This document shows, piece by piece, positions 23,961 through 32,553 of a stretch of 64,000 nt of DNA. The notes beneath the pieces are model-generated. The model was not told the DNA's origin. It saw only the letters and a list, made by a program, of their open reading frames with translations, and searched no databases. The first letter of the stretch is position 1. Each line of letters begins with the position of its first letter. A program made the translations under genes and the position numbers. Source of the DNA: Bin5 sp965204525 (lineage in GTDB: Bacteria > Chloroflexota > Anaerolineae > Caldilineales > Caldilineaceae); assembly GCA_965204525.1 (NCBI GenBank), contig OZ241994.1:5518001-5582000 (forward strand). Direction: 5' to 3'.

Positions 23961-25553
23961 CTAAGAATCTTCTTCAGACGGGTCTGGCGCCAGAGCAGAC
24001 TCAATCTCCCGCCAGGCCTCTCCAGCTGCCGAAGCGGTCTGCTCGGAAGGCGGCTCATCACCATAACGGGCCTCGCCGTAAGCCGCGGTGATAGTTTGCA
24101 CCAACGCCTCGTCAAAGTCGGGTTGGGCGGCCAGACGTCCCCCATAGTTGCTGGGGGTCTCACCCTGCAATCTGGGTGCGCTCCGTGCCTGTGCGAGTGC
24201 CAATAGCCGCTGGTAGATTGAGCGTATCAGACGGCGCGTGTCGCTTTCGCCTTCCAGCGACAGATACGGGTCCGGTTCCTCCGGCGGTGGGCCGAACCGT
24301 GAACGCAGACGGGCCCACAGGTCGGCAAGTTGAGACTGCAACAGGCTGGCTGTCAGAATCGATTCCCGTACCTCGTCGCTCTCCTCTTCGGGACGACTCT
24401 TCAACTGTCGCAGAACGAGCATGAATAAGATGAATACGCCTGCCGCTACCACGATCAGAGCAACCCACCGGAAAGGCTCTGGCATCGCTTCAACGACCCT
24501 CTCCGGCGGCTCCGGCATCGGCTCAGGCGTAGGAGCCTGGACAAACTCGGCAGGCTCCGTTTCCTGAGAACGCTCACCGAACAGGCTGCGCAGCAGGCGT
24601 ATCAGATACTCAAGGATCAGGAAGATGGGGTAGGCGACGATTGTGATGATCCAAATGAGAACTGTGCTAACCCCCTGCCAGATCAGCCCGAGCGCCTTCC
24701 AAAGTATGGCAGCGTCCTCCGGCTGAATGATCAACCCCACCAGCAGGGCCATTCCCAGCATGACGAAGATCGTCAGCCCAATTCCGGCCATCCAGCCGCG
24801 GTTGGGACGCAATCTGGCTACGCGCGCGCGGCGTCTCCACCCGCCCGATTTCCCGAGGTTGGCAACACCCATCCCTGCAAGTCCTGAGGCCGCAAAGAGT
24901 AGTATCAGCCAAATGGAGTTGGAAAGCTGGCCGCCGGCTGACATGAATGGGGTCGCCGCCGCGTCAGATTGCTCAATCGCTGGTACTGGAGGAACGACCC
25001 AGGCAAACAGGGCCAGTGCAGCGCCGCCTGAGAGAAACGCCCTCCAGATCTCATCGTGGCGGTACTGGCCATGCCCGTCCAGCGCGCCCCGCAGCCAAAG
25101 AAAAACACCCAGGAGCAGAAAAAGTAACGTGCCGGGAACTTCGATCGGGACCGCGTCCCAGTAGATCAGATCGTACCCTGCGGCTATCAGCCAGCGCAGG
25201 TCCACCAGCCAGAATTCCGGTCGCAGGAAGCGCAGCCACAGCAGAAACAGGATCGCCGCAAATCCGAACGTGGCAATCTGCTGGCGTATCTGATTCGTCC
25301 TGCGAAAATCCCTGCGCTCAGCCAGAGTCGGCATCGACCAACGTGCGAAGGTAAAGCTGAGAATTGGCAGGATAATCACCATCCAGGGGTACATCAGAGG
25401 CGCAGAGAGGGAGGGAGCCAGAAACCCCTGCAGCAACAGCATCCAGGGCCAGATCCAACAGAAGCGCATGACACCGACAAGCACCGGCAACAGCCCGCCG
25501 TCCACAATGTTCCATTCTTTATGGTCCCACGGCAGAGCAAATGTCGAATTCAT
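23961..25553 (-). CDS. Membrane protein with C-terminal DUF4129 domain
   Basis: 530 aa. Nine or so hydrophobic segments up to about residue 380, including a central pair around 235-300, then a cytoplasmic C-terminal domain (about 430-515) of the DUF4129 type: RRLIRSIYQRLLALA, GETPSNYGGRL, and AYGEARYG. In many bacteria DUF4129 sits at the end of a transglutaminase-like membrane protein (TgpA type) next to DUF58 and MoxR genes. Here the transglutaminase core (Cys-His-Asp) is not visible, so only the membrane shell and tail remain. It is the last gene of the MoxR-DUF58-DUF4129 set (100 nt after DUF58). Start ATG at 25553, no clear SD. Confidence 0.8.
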   Translation of the reverse strand: MNSTFALPWDHKEWNIVDGGLLPVLVGVMRFCWIWPWMLLLQGFLAPSLSAPLMYPWMVIILPILSFTFARWSMPTLAERRDFRRTNQIRQQIATFGFAAILFLLWLRFLRPEFWLVDLRWLIAAGYDLIYWDAVPIEVPGTLLFLLLGVFLWLRGALDGHGQYRHDEIWRAFLSGGAALALFAWVVPPVPAIEQSDAAATPFMSAGGQLSNSIWLILLFAASGLAGMGVANLGKSGGWRRRARVARLRPNRGWMAGIGLTIFVMLGMALLVGLIIQPEDAAILWKALGLIWQGVSTVLIWIITIVAYPIFLILEYLIRLLRSLFGERSQETEPAEFVQAPTPEPMPEPPERVVEAMPEPFRWVALIVVAAGVFILFMLVLRQLKSRPEEESDEVRESILTASLLQSQLADLWARLRSRFGPPPEEPDPYLSLEGESDTRRLIRSIYQRLLALAQARSAPRLQGETPSNYGGRLAAQPDFDEALVQTITAAYGEARYGDEPPSEQTASAAGEAWREIESALAPDPSEEDS

Positions 25554-25652
25554 CAGTGAGTATCGTATCCAGCTTGTTCAGGAAAGGGAGCGCGAAATCT
25601 TGTGAACTGGACTATGAGGCCCTCTCCCATGCGTACTGCTGCCACGGGGCCT

Positions 25653-26900
25653 TCAACCCGCCAGGACAGGCACCTCAAATTCGTGCGTCTCCTGTTCCGC
25701 TTCGACAGTCAAGTCGTTCAACGCCTGTTCCGACAGCTTCTGGAAAGCGACCCCGGGGATAGCTCTATCGAGCGTCAGGCCGCCGATTCCCAGCAGCGTG
25801 ACAGCAAATCCCCGACGCTGCAGATCGATTAGCACACGGCGAAGGTTATCCGACAGGGTCGCGCTGACCAGCACGATCGAAGTCCCAATACGTAGGTGGT
25901 CGGCCTCCTGTTGCAAGACCCTTTCAATCGTCGTATGCGGCACACCCACACAGTAGGCCAGCGCCTCCAGGACGCTGGTAAGCTGCTTTGGGTGTGCGCC
26001 GGGCAATACGCGCACACGCCTGCCCGCGTACATCATGCTGTTTGCGAAAACACCGAACTCCTCGCCTTGCAGCTGCGCCCACCGGGCAATGGAGGCGCCG
26101 ACGCTGATGGCAAACTCCCGCAGCGCCGGGTCGACCCCTTCGAAGCGGTGATGAAAGGTTCGAATATTGACAAAGATTGCCAGTGGGCGCGAAGCAGAAG
26201 GTTCGAACAGCTTTGTCTGAAGTTCCTGGCGGCGTGCTGTCGCCTTCCAGTGGATGTAGCGGAAATTGTCGCCGGGCAGATACTCGCGTACACCGCTCAA
26301 TCGCAATGGGTCTTCGATCAGTCTGTTTCGACTCTCGTGATCGCCAAATGGGTGGCGTGCCTCGAGACCCAGTTCCGGCAGTGTATACATTCGGGGATAG
26401 ACCAGAAGCAGCGAGGTATCCGGATCCTCCAAGAACTGGCTGCGGAATCCAAAAATGTCGCCGCAGATGAGCTGCACCGGCCCGAATCTCCAGGCGCCCC
26501 GCTGGGTACCGGTAACGGTATAGCGACGAATGACCCTTTGGTAGATACCGAGAGAGAAGAGGTTGACGAGAACGCGGCGCGTGGGCAGATAGTGCCTTGC
26601 TCGTTCTTCAGGCTCGAGGTCTAGGGAAACGGGAATGTCGTCTTCGCAGCGCAGCCAGGCAAGCGGCAGCGGTTTGGCGTTGGTCACCTCCAAATGAAGT
26701 TCAGTCTTTTCGCCGAAAAATACGTGGTCGACGTCGAACCGGCGCCTGTAGGTCACCTCGGAAAGACTGTAGCGGCTCCAAAGCCAGACAACGAGCCCTA
26801 GCAGGCCGAGGATCAGCGCCATCGTAAAGATCAGGCTGTTGCGCGTGGAAAGCGCCAGAATCAATATAGCAACCGCGGCGGTCCAGCCAACTCGCCCCAT
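25653..26900 (-). CDS. DUF58 domain protein
   Basis: 415 aa. Two N-terminal membrane helices (residues about 8-20 and 26-42), a beta-rich domain, and the DUF58 signature around residues 195-230 (GVREYLPGDNFRYIHWKATARR), followed by a von Willebrand A-like fold (LAIFVNIRTF onward). DUF58 proteins work with MoxR AAA+ ATPases, perhaps as their substrate or adaptor in assembling extracellular or membrane complexes. The start codon overlaps the MoxR stop by one base (TGATG), so translation is coupled. The C-terminal tail is acidic. Confidence 0.88.
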   Translation of the reverse strand: MGRVGWTAAVAILILALSTRNSLIFTMALILGLLGLVVWLWSRYSLSEVTYRRRFDVDHVFFGEKTELHLEVTNAKPLPLAWLRCEDDIPVSLDLEPEERARHYLPTRRVLVNLFSLGIYQRVIRRYTVTGTQRGAWRFGPVQLICGDIFGFRSQFLEDPDTSLLLVYPRMYTLPELGLEARHPFGDHESRNRLIEDPLRLSGVREYLPGDNFRYIHWKATARRQELQTKLFEPSASRPLAIFVNIRTFHHRFEGVDPALREFAISVGASIARWAQLQGEEFGVFANSMMYAGRRVRVLPGAHPKQLTSVLEALAYCVGVPHTTIERVLQQEADHLRIGTSIVLVSATLSDNLRRVLIDLQRRGFAVTLLGIGGLTLDRAIPGVAFQKLSEQALNDLTVEAEQETHEFEVPVLAG

Positions 26901-27997
26901 CAGTCTGAAAGAGAGGTGCGCTCGTCAGCCGGTGGACCGTTGACCGAAGCTTCCGGGGAAACAGCTGCCTCCAACTCCTGCTCCAAGTCAGTACCGAATG
27001 CTCCAACCACGTCAGCCGGTTCTGTCTGGGCAGGGCCTTCCTGCCAGTTCTCCTCAACCGGAACGGGCATAGTGCGAATAATGCCTTCCAAAACCTTGGC
27101 GACGGAAGTGCCGTGCAAACGCGTGTCGGGGCCGGGGATCAGCCTGTGGCGGAGAACGGGCGGGGCAAGTTGTTGAATATCATCCGGCGTAACATAGGAC
27201 CGCCCCTGGATCGCGGCCAGGGCCTGTACCGTGCGGTAGAAGGCAAGACTGCCGCGCGGGCTGACGCCCAGATCGAGCGCACTGTCGACGCGCGTAGCCT
27301 GGACCAGGTCGAGGAGATAGTCCTCCAGAACCGGGTGAACGAAAACATCACGGCAGATTGTTACAGCCTGGCGGATGTCGTCCGCCTGGACAATGGCCTT
27401 GACGCGGGAAAGAGGATTGTCTGCGCGAAAACGGTGCAGGATCAGGCGCTCCTCTTCACGCTCAGGATAGCCCAGCGCCAGTTGAATCAAGAAGCGATCC
27501 ATCTGCGCCTCAGGCAGTGGGAAAGTTCCTGCAAGTTCGACCGGATTCTGAGTTGCCATAAGGAAGAACGGGTAGGGAAGCGCATGGCTGATGCCATCGA
27601 CGGTAACATGTCGCTCTTCCATTGCTTCTAACAGGGCGCTCTGTGTACGTGGACCGGCGCGGTTGATTTCGTCTGCGAGGACAATCCCTGCCAAGATCGG
27701 GCCAGGACGGTATTCGAAGTCGTCCGTCTTGCGGTTATAGACGCTGACGCCTACGATGTCGGAGGGGAGCAGGTCGGGCGTGAACTGGATTCGTTGAAAG
27801 CTGATACCCAGAGAAGCGGCGAGTGTCTTCGCCAGCATCGTCTTGCCAATGCCGGGTACGTCTTCCAGCAGCACGTGACCTTCGCAGAAAAGAGCCACCA
27901 GAAGCTGATCAACAACCTCGTCCTTGCCCACAATCACCTGGCCAACATTTTCCCGTAGCCGCTGCGCAAGGTCCTGTACAAAGGCGATGTCTGTCAT
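26900..27997 (-). CDS. MoxR-family AAA+ ATPase
   Basis: 365 aa. Walker A EDVPGIGKT (residues 45-53), Walker B in VLADEINRAGP, sensor region ATQNPVELAGTFPLPEAQMDRF, and the C-terminal lid domain with ISWI-like spacing (RGSLAFYRTVQALAAIQGR). MoxR ATPases are chaperone-like remodelling enzymes, commonly encoded next to DUF58 and transglutaminase-like proteins as here. The frame is open to 28129, but ATG at 27997 has an excellent SD (TAGGAG) and matches the family's N-terminus. An acidic, Pro-rich tail of about 45 residues follows the lid. First gene of a three-gene operon. Confidence 0.93.
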   Translation of the reverse strand: MTDIAFVQDLAQRLRENVGQVIVGKDEVVDQLLVALFCEGHVLLEDVPGIGKTMLAKTLAASLGISFQRIQFTPDLLPSDIVGVSVYNRKTDDFEYRPGPILAGIVLADEINRAGPRTQSALLEAMEERHVTVDGISHALPYPFFLMATQNPVELAGTFPLPEAQMDRFLIQLALGYPEREEERLILHRFRADNPLSRVKAIVQADDIRQAVTICRDVFVHPVLEDYLLDLVQATRVDSALDLGVSPRGSLAFYRTVQALAAIQGRSYVTPDDIQQLAPPVLRHRLIPGPDTRLHGTSVAKVLEGIIRTMPVPVEENWQEGPAQTEPADVVGAFGTDLEQELEAAVSPEASVNGPPADERTSLSD

Positions 27998-28265
27998 GTA
28001 TGCTCCTAAATCGACAACAGTTCTGGAATGCCCAAGTGAAGTCGACGAAAAGACAAGTGGCCTGTTGCCCCTGACAGTCACGAGCCCCGAATGGACGGCT
28101 ATGCCGCACCGGGTCGTCAGAGAAGCCATGAAATAGCGTATCTACAGGAAGCGGTCGGTTAAGCCTGCAATTGAGGGAGTATAACAGCGAGCCCACTGAA
28201 CGCCAAAGGAGAAGGGATCAGTTATGGCCGCAAAGAGGGCGGTGACATCAACGAACTGCCGCCGC

Positions 28266-29228
28266 TTACAGTGCGATTTCAGACAGCGGCTCCTCTCCCG
28301 CCCAGACTCGCTGGAGGTTGTCGAAGATGAATATCCCGCGGCGCTGCCACGTATCGTAGGTGACCCCGGCAATATGCGGTGAGAGAATCACGTTATCCAA
28401 TTGCAGAATTGGGTTGCCCGGGTCGGTCGGTTCGTCCTTGAGAACGTCCAATCCTGCGGCCTGGATTGTACCACTGATCAGGGCTCCGATCAGAGCATCT
28501 TCGTCCACAACCGGGCCGCGACACGTATTGACGAGAATCGCGTTGGACTTCATCCGTGTCAACTCCTCTGGGCCGATGAGATGACGGGTCTGGTCATTTA
28601 GCGGCACGTGCAAGGTAACAATATCGGACCTCTCCAACAACTCGCCCAATGAGACCCGCTCAACCTGCAAATCGCGTTCCACTGTGGCTGGAACGGGGAA
28701 AGGGTCGAAGTAGATTACATTGGCCTGGAAGGGGACCAGCCTCTTGGCCACCTCTTTGCCAATGTGACCGAGGCCGACAATGCCAACCGTCTTTCCGTGA
28801 ACTGTGAAGGTCGTCATTCCACTGTCGATATCCTTCCAACCTTCGTTGCGCACGTTGCGGTCCATCTCCGTCAACCGGCGGTATACGCTCAGGATGAGGG
28901 CCAAGGTGTGCTCCGCCACGTCGATCGAATTTGTACCGCCGTTGTTGGCCAATGGAATCTCCAGTTCTGACAGCACGTCGAGCGGCATGCGATCGAAACC
29001 GGCGCTCACGAGCTGGACCAACTTCAGGCTCTCCCCTGCCCGCAGTACGGCTTCTTCCAGGTCGCTAGGAAAGAGAATCAGGAAGTCGGCATCGGAGGCT
29101 AAGCTCGCCTTTTCCTCCGCCGGTAGTTCATATGGTTGCACGGATACATCCCATTCCCGAGGGGCCGGGGCAATGACCTGCTGGGCCAGTTCACTGGCCA
29201 GATTAGTGAAGAAAATTACTTTGGGCAT
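28266..29228 (-). CDS. D-isomer-specific 2-hydroxyacid dehydrogenase
   Basis: 320 aa. NAD-binding Rossmann motif VGLGHIG at about residues 150-156; catalytic Arg in NTCRGPVVDE, Glu in LKDEP, and His in SPHIAG, the classic triad of this family (phosphoglycerate, glycerate and glyoxylate/hydroxypyruvate reductases). No ACT or other regulatory C-terminal domain, so it is a short-form enzyme and not a feedback-regulated SerA. Start ATG 29228 with AGGA upstream. It follows, in transcription order, the DapA-like, enolase-superfamily and amidohydrolase genes, so it probably reduces or oxidises a 2-oxo/2-hydroxy acid in that pathway. The substrate is unknown. Confidence 0.9.
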   Translation of the reverse strand: MPKVIFFTNLASELAQQVIAPAPREWDVSVQPYELPAEEKASLASDADFLILFPSDLEEAVLRAGESLKLVQLVSAGFDRMPLDVLSELEIPLANNGGTNSIDVAEHTLALILSVYRRLTEMDRNVRNEGWKDIDSGMTTFTVHGKTVGIVGLGHIGKEVAKRLVPFQANVIYFDPFPVPATVERDLQVERVSLGELLERSDIVTLHVPLNDQTRHLIGPEELTRMKSNAILVNTCRGPVVDEDALIGALISGTIQAAGLDVLKDEPTDPGNPILQLDNVILSPHIAGVTYDTWQRRGIFIFDNLQRVWAGEEPLSEIAL

Positions 29229-29312
29229 CAGGGTATTCCTGGGTGAACGCTACTGTTTTCCGTAGCCGGGGACGCTAGTCAGATCTGCGCGAGCGATGGG
29301 GCCAATTTGGTT

Positions 29313-30086
29313 TCAGCTGTTCAGATTCCAGACCTGCCTGGCCGTCTTACCGAATATCCACGAGCGCTCATCTGTGCTCAAGGCAGAGAGATATTCAAGA
29401 GGAAACGCCAGAGAATTGTCGAAGCCTTCGCGGCTGCTGACGGGCGGCCAGTCGCTGCCCCACATGATGCGCCGTGCACCGAACGCCTCCAATGTAAGCT
29501 CTGCGAGAGGAGGAACCTCCTGAAATGGGCAAGGGAGGCGGCAGAATTCGCCAAATCCTGGCAGCTTGATTGTCAGATTTTCGTGGCGGGCCAGAGCAGT
29601 GATGGCGGCGAATTCTTCCAGGTCAACGTCCGGCTTGACGCCTCCCAGATGCTCGATGATCATCGAAAGGTTCGGGAAGAGGCGCAGCACTTCCTTGAAC
29701 TCGGCGCTCTGCAGGATATCCGGCCGGCTGAAGACGCTGACAACCAGGCCCAGCTCGTCGGCAACGTGCCAGTGGGACAGGGGATCGCTTCCGTGACTCC
29801 GAAAGTCCGCCAGCAAACGAACGCCGGCGAGCCCCTGTTCGGCCCAGGAGCGAATGGCAGAGCCGTCGTCATCGTCGTCCACGATCATGGCGGCGGCAAA
29901 TCGACCCGGGTTCGCTTCAATTGCATCCAAAATGTAACCGTTGTCGCTGTTGCCCATATACTGGATCAGTACCGCCTGGTCGACACTGGCGCGCTCCATG
30001 TGGAAGAGCAAGGCCTCGACAGGCTCATACTTGTGCAGGCCGATGTGACAGTGCGTATCGACGACGGCAAACTCTCTCTCACTCAT
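29313..30086 (-). CDS. Amidohydrolase (COG2159/COG3618-type, lactonase-like)
   Basis: 257 aa, TIM-barrel metal-dependent hydrolase. DTHCHIGL near the start carries the HxH metal ligands, IIEHLGG the barrel His, and WGSDWPP the C-terminal catalytic Asp. Layout and length fit the group containing L-fuconolactonase and related sugar-lactone hydrolases, though 2-pyrone-dicarboxylate lactonase and decarboxylases share it. Start ATG at 30086 is chosen because AAAGGAG lies 8 nt upstream; the frame runs a few codons further to a GTG. It begins 26 nt after the dehydratase gene. A hydrolase opening a sugar lactone before dehydration would fit the neighbours. Confidence 0.82.
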   Translation of the reverse strand: MSEREFAVVDTHCHIGLHKYEPVEALLFHMERASVDQAVLIQYMGNSDNGYILDAIEANPGRFAAAMIVDDDDDGSAIRSWAEQGLAGVRLLADFRSHGSDPLSHWHVADELGLVVSVFSRPDILQSAEFKEVLRLFPNLSMIIEHLGGVKPDVDLEEFAAITALARHENLTIKLPGFGEFCRLPCPFQEVPPLAELTLEAFGARRIMWGSDWPPVSSREGFDNSLAFPLEYLSALSTDERSWIFGKTARQVWNLNS

Positions 30087-30112
30087 CCTGAACACTCCTT
30101 TTGGATTCAGCC

Positions 30113-31279
30113 TTAATATGTGGCAAAACTCAGCGCCTCTTCCGTCGGCTCGACACCAAGGCCGGGCCCGTCCGGAAGCGTGAAAAAGCCGGCGCTGCAG
30201 TCCATCGTGCTGCGAATGAACTGCTTGTTGCGGTCGAAAATGGAATGCTGGTACTCGTGCATTACCAAGTTGGCTAGAGTGGCGGCTGCATGTAGGCTGG
30301 CCGCCTGCGCGATGCCAATATTGATCGTCGCATGGGGCATCACCTGGCAGTGGAAAGCCTGTGCCAACTCACAGATGCGGACGAAACCGGTAATGCCGGT
30401 GTGGGCCATCTCCGGCTGGATGACGTCCATACAGCCGGCTTGCAGGCGCGGAAGGTATTCGTGGACGGTTCGCCACTCCTCTCCCAGACCGATGCGCGTC
30501 TTAACCGACCGGGCCACGTGCGCCTGACCTGCCAGATCCTCCGGAGCGACCGGCGCCTCCGCCAGATACAGGTCGTATTCGCATAGTCTCTCAATCAGTT
30601 GAACCGCTTCCAGCGCAGTGTAGCGCCAGTGAAGATCGGCAAGGATCTTCGGGGCAGGCCCAACCTCGCTGCGGATCGCCTCGATCTCCGCGACCTCTCC
30701 TTCGTCCGCAACAACGGCTGCGAACTTCACCGCCGAAAAACCGCGTTCGATCCACCGTTTTCCCAGCCCAGCCCGTTTCTCCTTTGTCCCGCCGGGCAGC
30801 CCCGAAACGTAGACCGGCAACCTCTCGTGCCGCAGGCCGCCCAGCAACTGCCACACCGGCTGCCCCGACAGTTTGCCCCGCAAGTCCCAGAGAGCCATGT
30901 CCAATCCGGCGATGGCATCGAGCGCGTATCCGCCGAAATGGCCCCGCACTCGCTGCAGGTCGTACATGTCCTCGTAGATGCGCTCGACGTCGTGAGGACT
31001 GCAGCCTATGGCAAATGGGATTAGCAGCTCATCTAGAATCGTCTGTGCGATTTGCGGCGCCACTACACCGAAACACTCGCCCCAACCGACCGTTCCGTCA
31101 CTTGCTTCGGCTCTGACCAGAAGCGTCTGGTCGAATACGGGGTATACTGTGCGGTTGCCGGGGCGCACAATGTAGCCCTTTGGGTTGGGCCGATTATCCT
31201 CCTCCAGCGGTCCCAGGTAAGGAACGTCGCGCGGGATGCGGAGGGGGAAGAGTTCAATAGCGGATACAGTTGCGTTCAT
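30113..31279 (-). CDS. Mandelate racemase / muconate lactonizing family protein (enolase superfamily)
   Basis: 388 aa. N-terminal capping domain (1-125) and a TIM barrel with metal ligands Asp215 (ILADLHW), Glu241 (LAEAP) and Glu267/268 (GLGEEW). Acid-base candidates are Lys185 (AVKF) and His316 (MPHATINIG). The His late in the barrel places it in the mandelate racemase/acid-sugar dehydratase group rather than with muconate enzymes. It therefore probably abstracts the proton next to a carboxylate and dehydrates an aldonic or similar sugar acid. The exact substrate cannot be read. Start ATG at 31279. Middle of the block DapA-like, this gene, amidohydrolase, dehydrogenase, all on the minus strand. 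Confidence 0.88.
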   Translation of the reverse strand: MNATVSAIELFPLRIPRDVPYLGPLEEDNRPNPKGYIVRPGNRTVYPVFDQTLLVRAEASDGTVGWGECFGVVAPQIAQTILDELLIPFAIGCSPHDVERIYEDMYDLQRVRGHFGGYALDAIAGLDMALWDLRGKLSGQPVWQLLGGLRHERLPVYVSGLPGGTKEKRAGLGKRWIERGFSAVKFAAVVADEGEVAEIEAIRSEVGPAPKILADLHWRYTALEAVQLIERLCEYDLYLAEAPVAPEDLAGQAHVARSVKTRIGLGEEWRTVHEYLPRLQAGCMDVIQPEMAHTGITGFVRICELAQAFHCQVMPHATINIGIAQAASLHAAATLANLVMHEYQHSIFDRNKQFIRSTMDCSAGFFTLPDGPGLGVEPTEEALSFATY

Positions 31280-31399
31280 ACAATTGCATAAACAGACGTG
31301 GATTGCCGCCGATCTGTTGTCTTAATGTCTATTGGAAAACGCTGAGCTATTCTCAGGCTTGACACTCTCGGCAGTGGGAGGTGTCCTCTCAACTTGCGC

Positions 31400-32299
31400 T
31401 CATGCCTCCAGAAGCGGCTCTACGTCCTGCCAAATGGCTTCAAACTCCTGCAAGTCCTGTTGGTCCAGGTATGCGCCGGGAATGCGGCTGGCGGCCGACG
31501 CAAAGATGCCGCGACGCAAGAAGACCTGTTTGTAAACCGCAACACCGTGCATGCGCTCGAAATTGAGCAGCGGCAGCAGACGGTTGAACAGTGATCTCGC
31601 ACTGGGCTGGTCATTCTCTTCCAGAAGGCCCCAGATCCGCGTGTGCAGGTCTACAGACTGGCTGGCAGGCATATTCCCGCAGGCCCCCCGCCGCCACTCA
31701 TCGATCATGTAAATTCCGCCCTGTCCCCCAAAAACGCCCCTGCAATCGTCTCCTGCCGCAGCCAGCGTACGCGAAATGGCGCGCGGCTCCGGTAACGTTT
31801 CCTCCTTCAGATACTGTACCCATTCCATTTCTCGGCACATGCGCGCCAGCAGCTCCGAGGACATCGGTGTTCCAATCGGTCCCATAAAATTCTGAATGCA
31901 GATCGGAATGCGCAGGGCGTCATTCAGAGCCCGGTAATACGCATAACAGCCATCCGCGTCAGGATGCAGGATGTGGGGCGGCATCGCCATGATGCCGTCA
32001 GCGCCCACATCCTGGGCATAGCGGCTCAGAGCCACTGCCGGCACCCTGTGGCCGTGCGTGGTAGCAGCTATGACCGGTACCCGCCCGTCGGCCTCCTCGA
32101 CGACAATCCGGATCCAACGCTGACGTTCTTCATCCGACATCGTCGCGAATTCGCCCGCGTTGGCCGGACCGACGAGCCCGGTCGCGCCCGCCTGAATGCA
32201 AAACTCCACCTGACGGCGAAGGGCCCCCTCGTCCAGATCAAGGCCGTCAGTAAACGGAGTAACGACAATCGCGAATATGCCTCGCCAATTCTTGTTCAT
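31400..32299 (-). CDS. DapA-family (dihydrodipicolinate synthase / N-acetylneuraminate lyase) protein
   Basis: 299 aa, a class I aldolase-type TIM barrel. Schiff-base Lys165 (VQYLKEE). The tyrosine that assists in true DapA is replaced: the segment is CIQNFMGPIG, with Gln136 at the Tyr position, and the GTTGE loop reads ANAGE. It is therefore not lysine-biosynthetic DapA but one of the sugar-acid lyases or dehydratases of the same fold (2-keto-3-deoxy acids are typical substrates). Start ATG 32299 with GGAG upstream. First gene of the minus-strand catabolic block and divergent from a rhamnonate-dehydratase-like gene, which fits a product-substrate relation. Confidence 0.87.
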   Translation of the reverse strand: MNKNWRGIFAIVVTPFTDGLDLDEGALRRQVEFCIQAGATGLVGPANAGEFATMSDEERQRWIRIVVEEADGRVPVIAATTHGHRVPAVALSRYAQDVGADGIMAMPPHILHPDADGCYAYYRALNDALRIPICIQNFMGPIGTPMSSELLARMCREMEWVQYLKEETLPEPRAISRTLAAAGDDCRGVFGGQGGIYMIDEWRRGACGNMPASQSVDLHTRIWGLLEENDQPSARSLFNRLLPLLNFERMHGVAVYKQVFLRRGIFASAASRIPGAYLDQQDLQEFEAIWQDVEPLLEA

Positions 32300-32489
32300 C
32301 AGCTTTGCTCCACCAAATCGAGATCAGATCAAACTGTTGGATGCCTCGAAGTCGATCAGTCAGCACTCTTCCTTCGACCACAGCTCTCTGGCGATTTGCG
32401 AACAATAGGAAGTTAGGAGAATATCGATCCTGGCGCACATTCTACTTGGTTCGACAGGAGTGGCCGGGCTTGTTAAGAGCGTCTGCTTG

Positions 32490-32517
32490 TTGCCCTGCCC
32501 CTTCGGATCAGTATACT
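32490..32517 (+). promoter_or_regulatory. Candidate promoter of the rhamnonate dehydratase-like gene
   Basis: TTGCCC (32490-32495), 16-nt spacer, TATACT (32512-32517). Start predicted near 32524, about 30 nt before the ATG at 32554. The region 32300-32553 must also hold the promoter for the minus-strand DapA-like gene; I see no convincing one. Confidence 0.42.
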
Positions 32518-32553
32518 ACACTTAGGTAGCCACTCCATTTACAAGCGAGCGAA

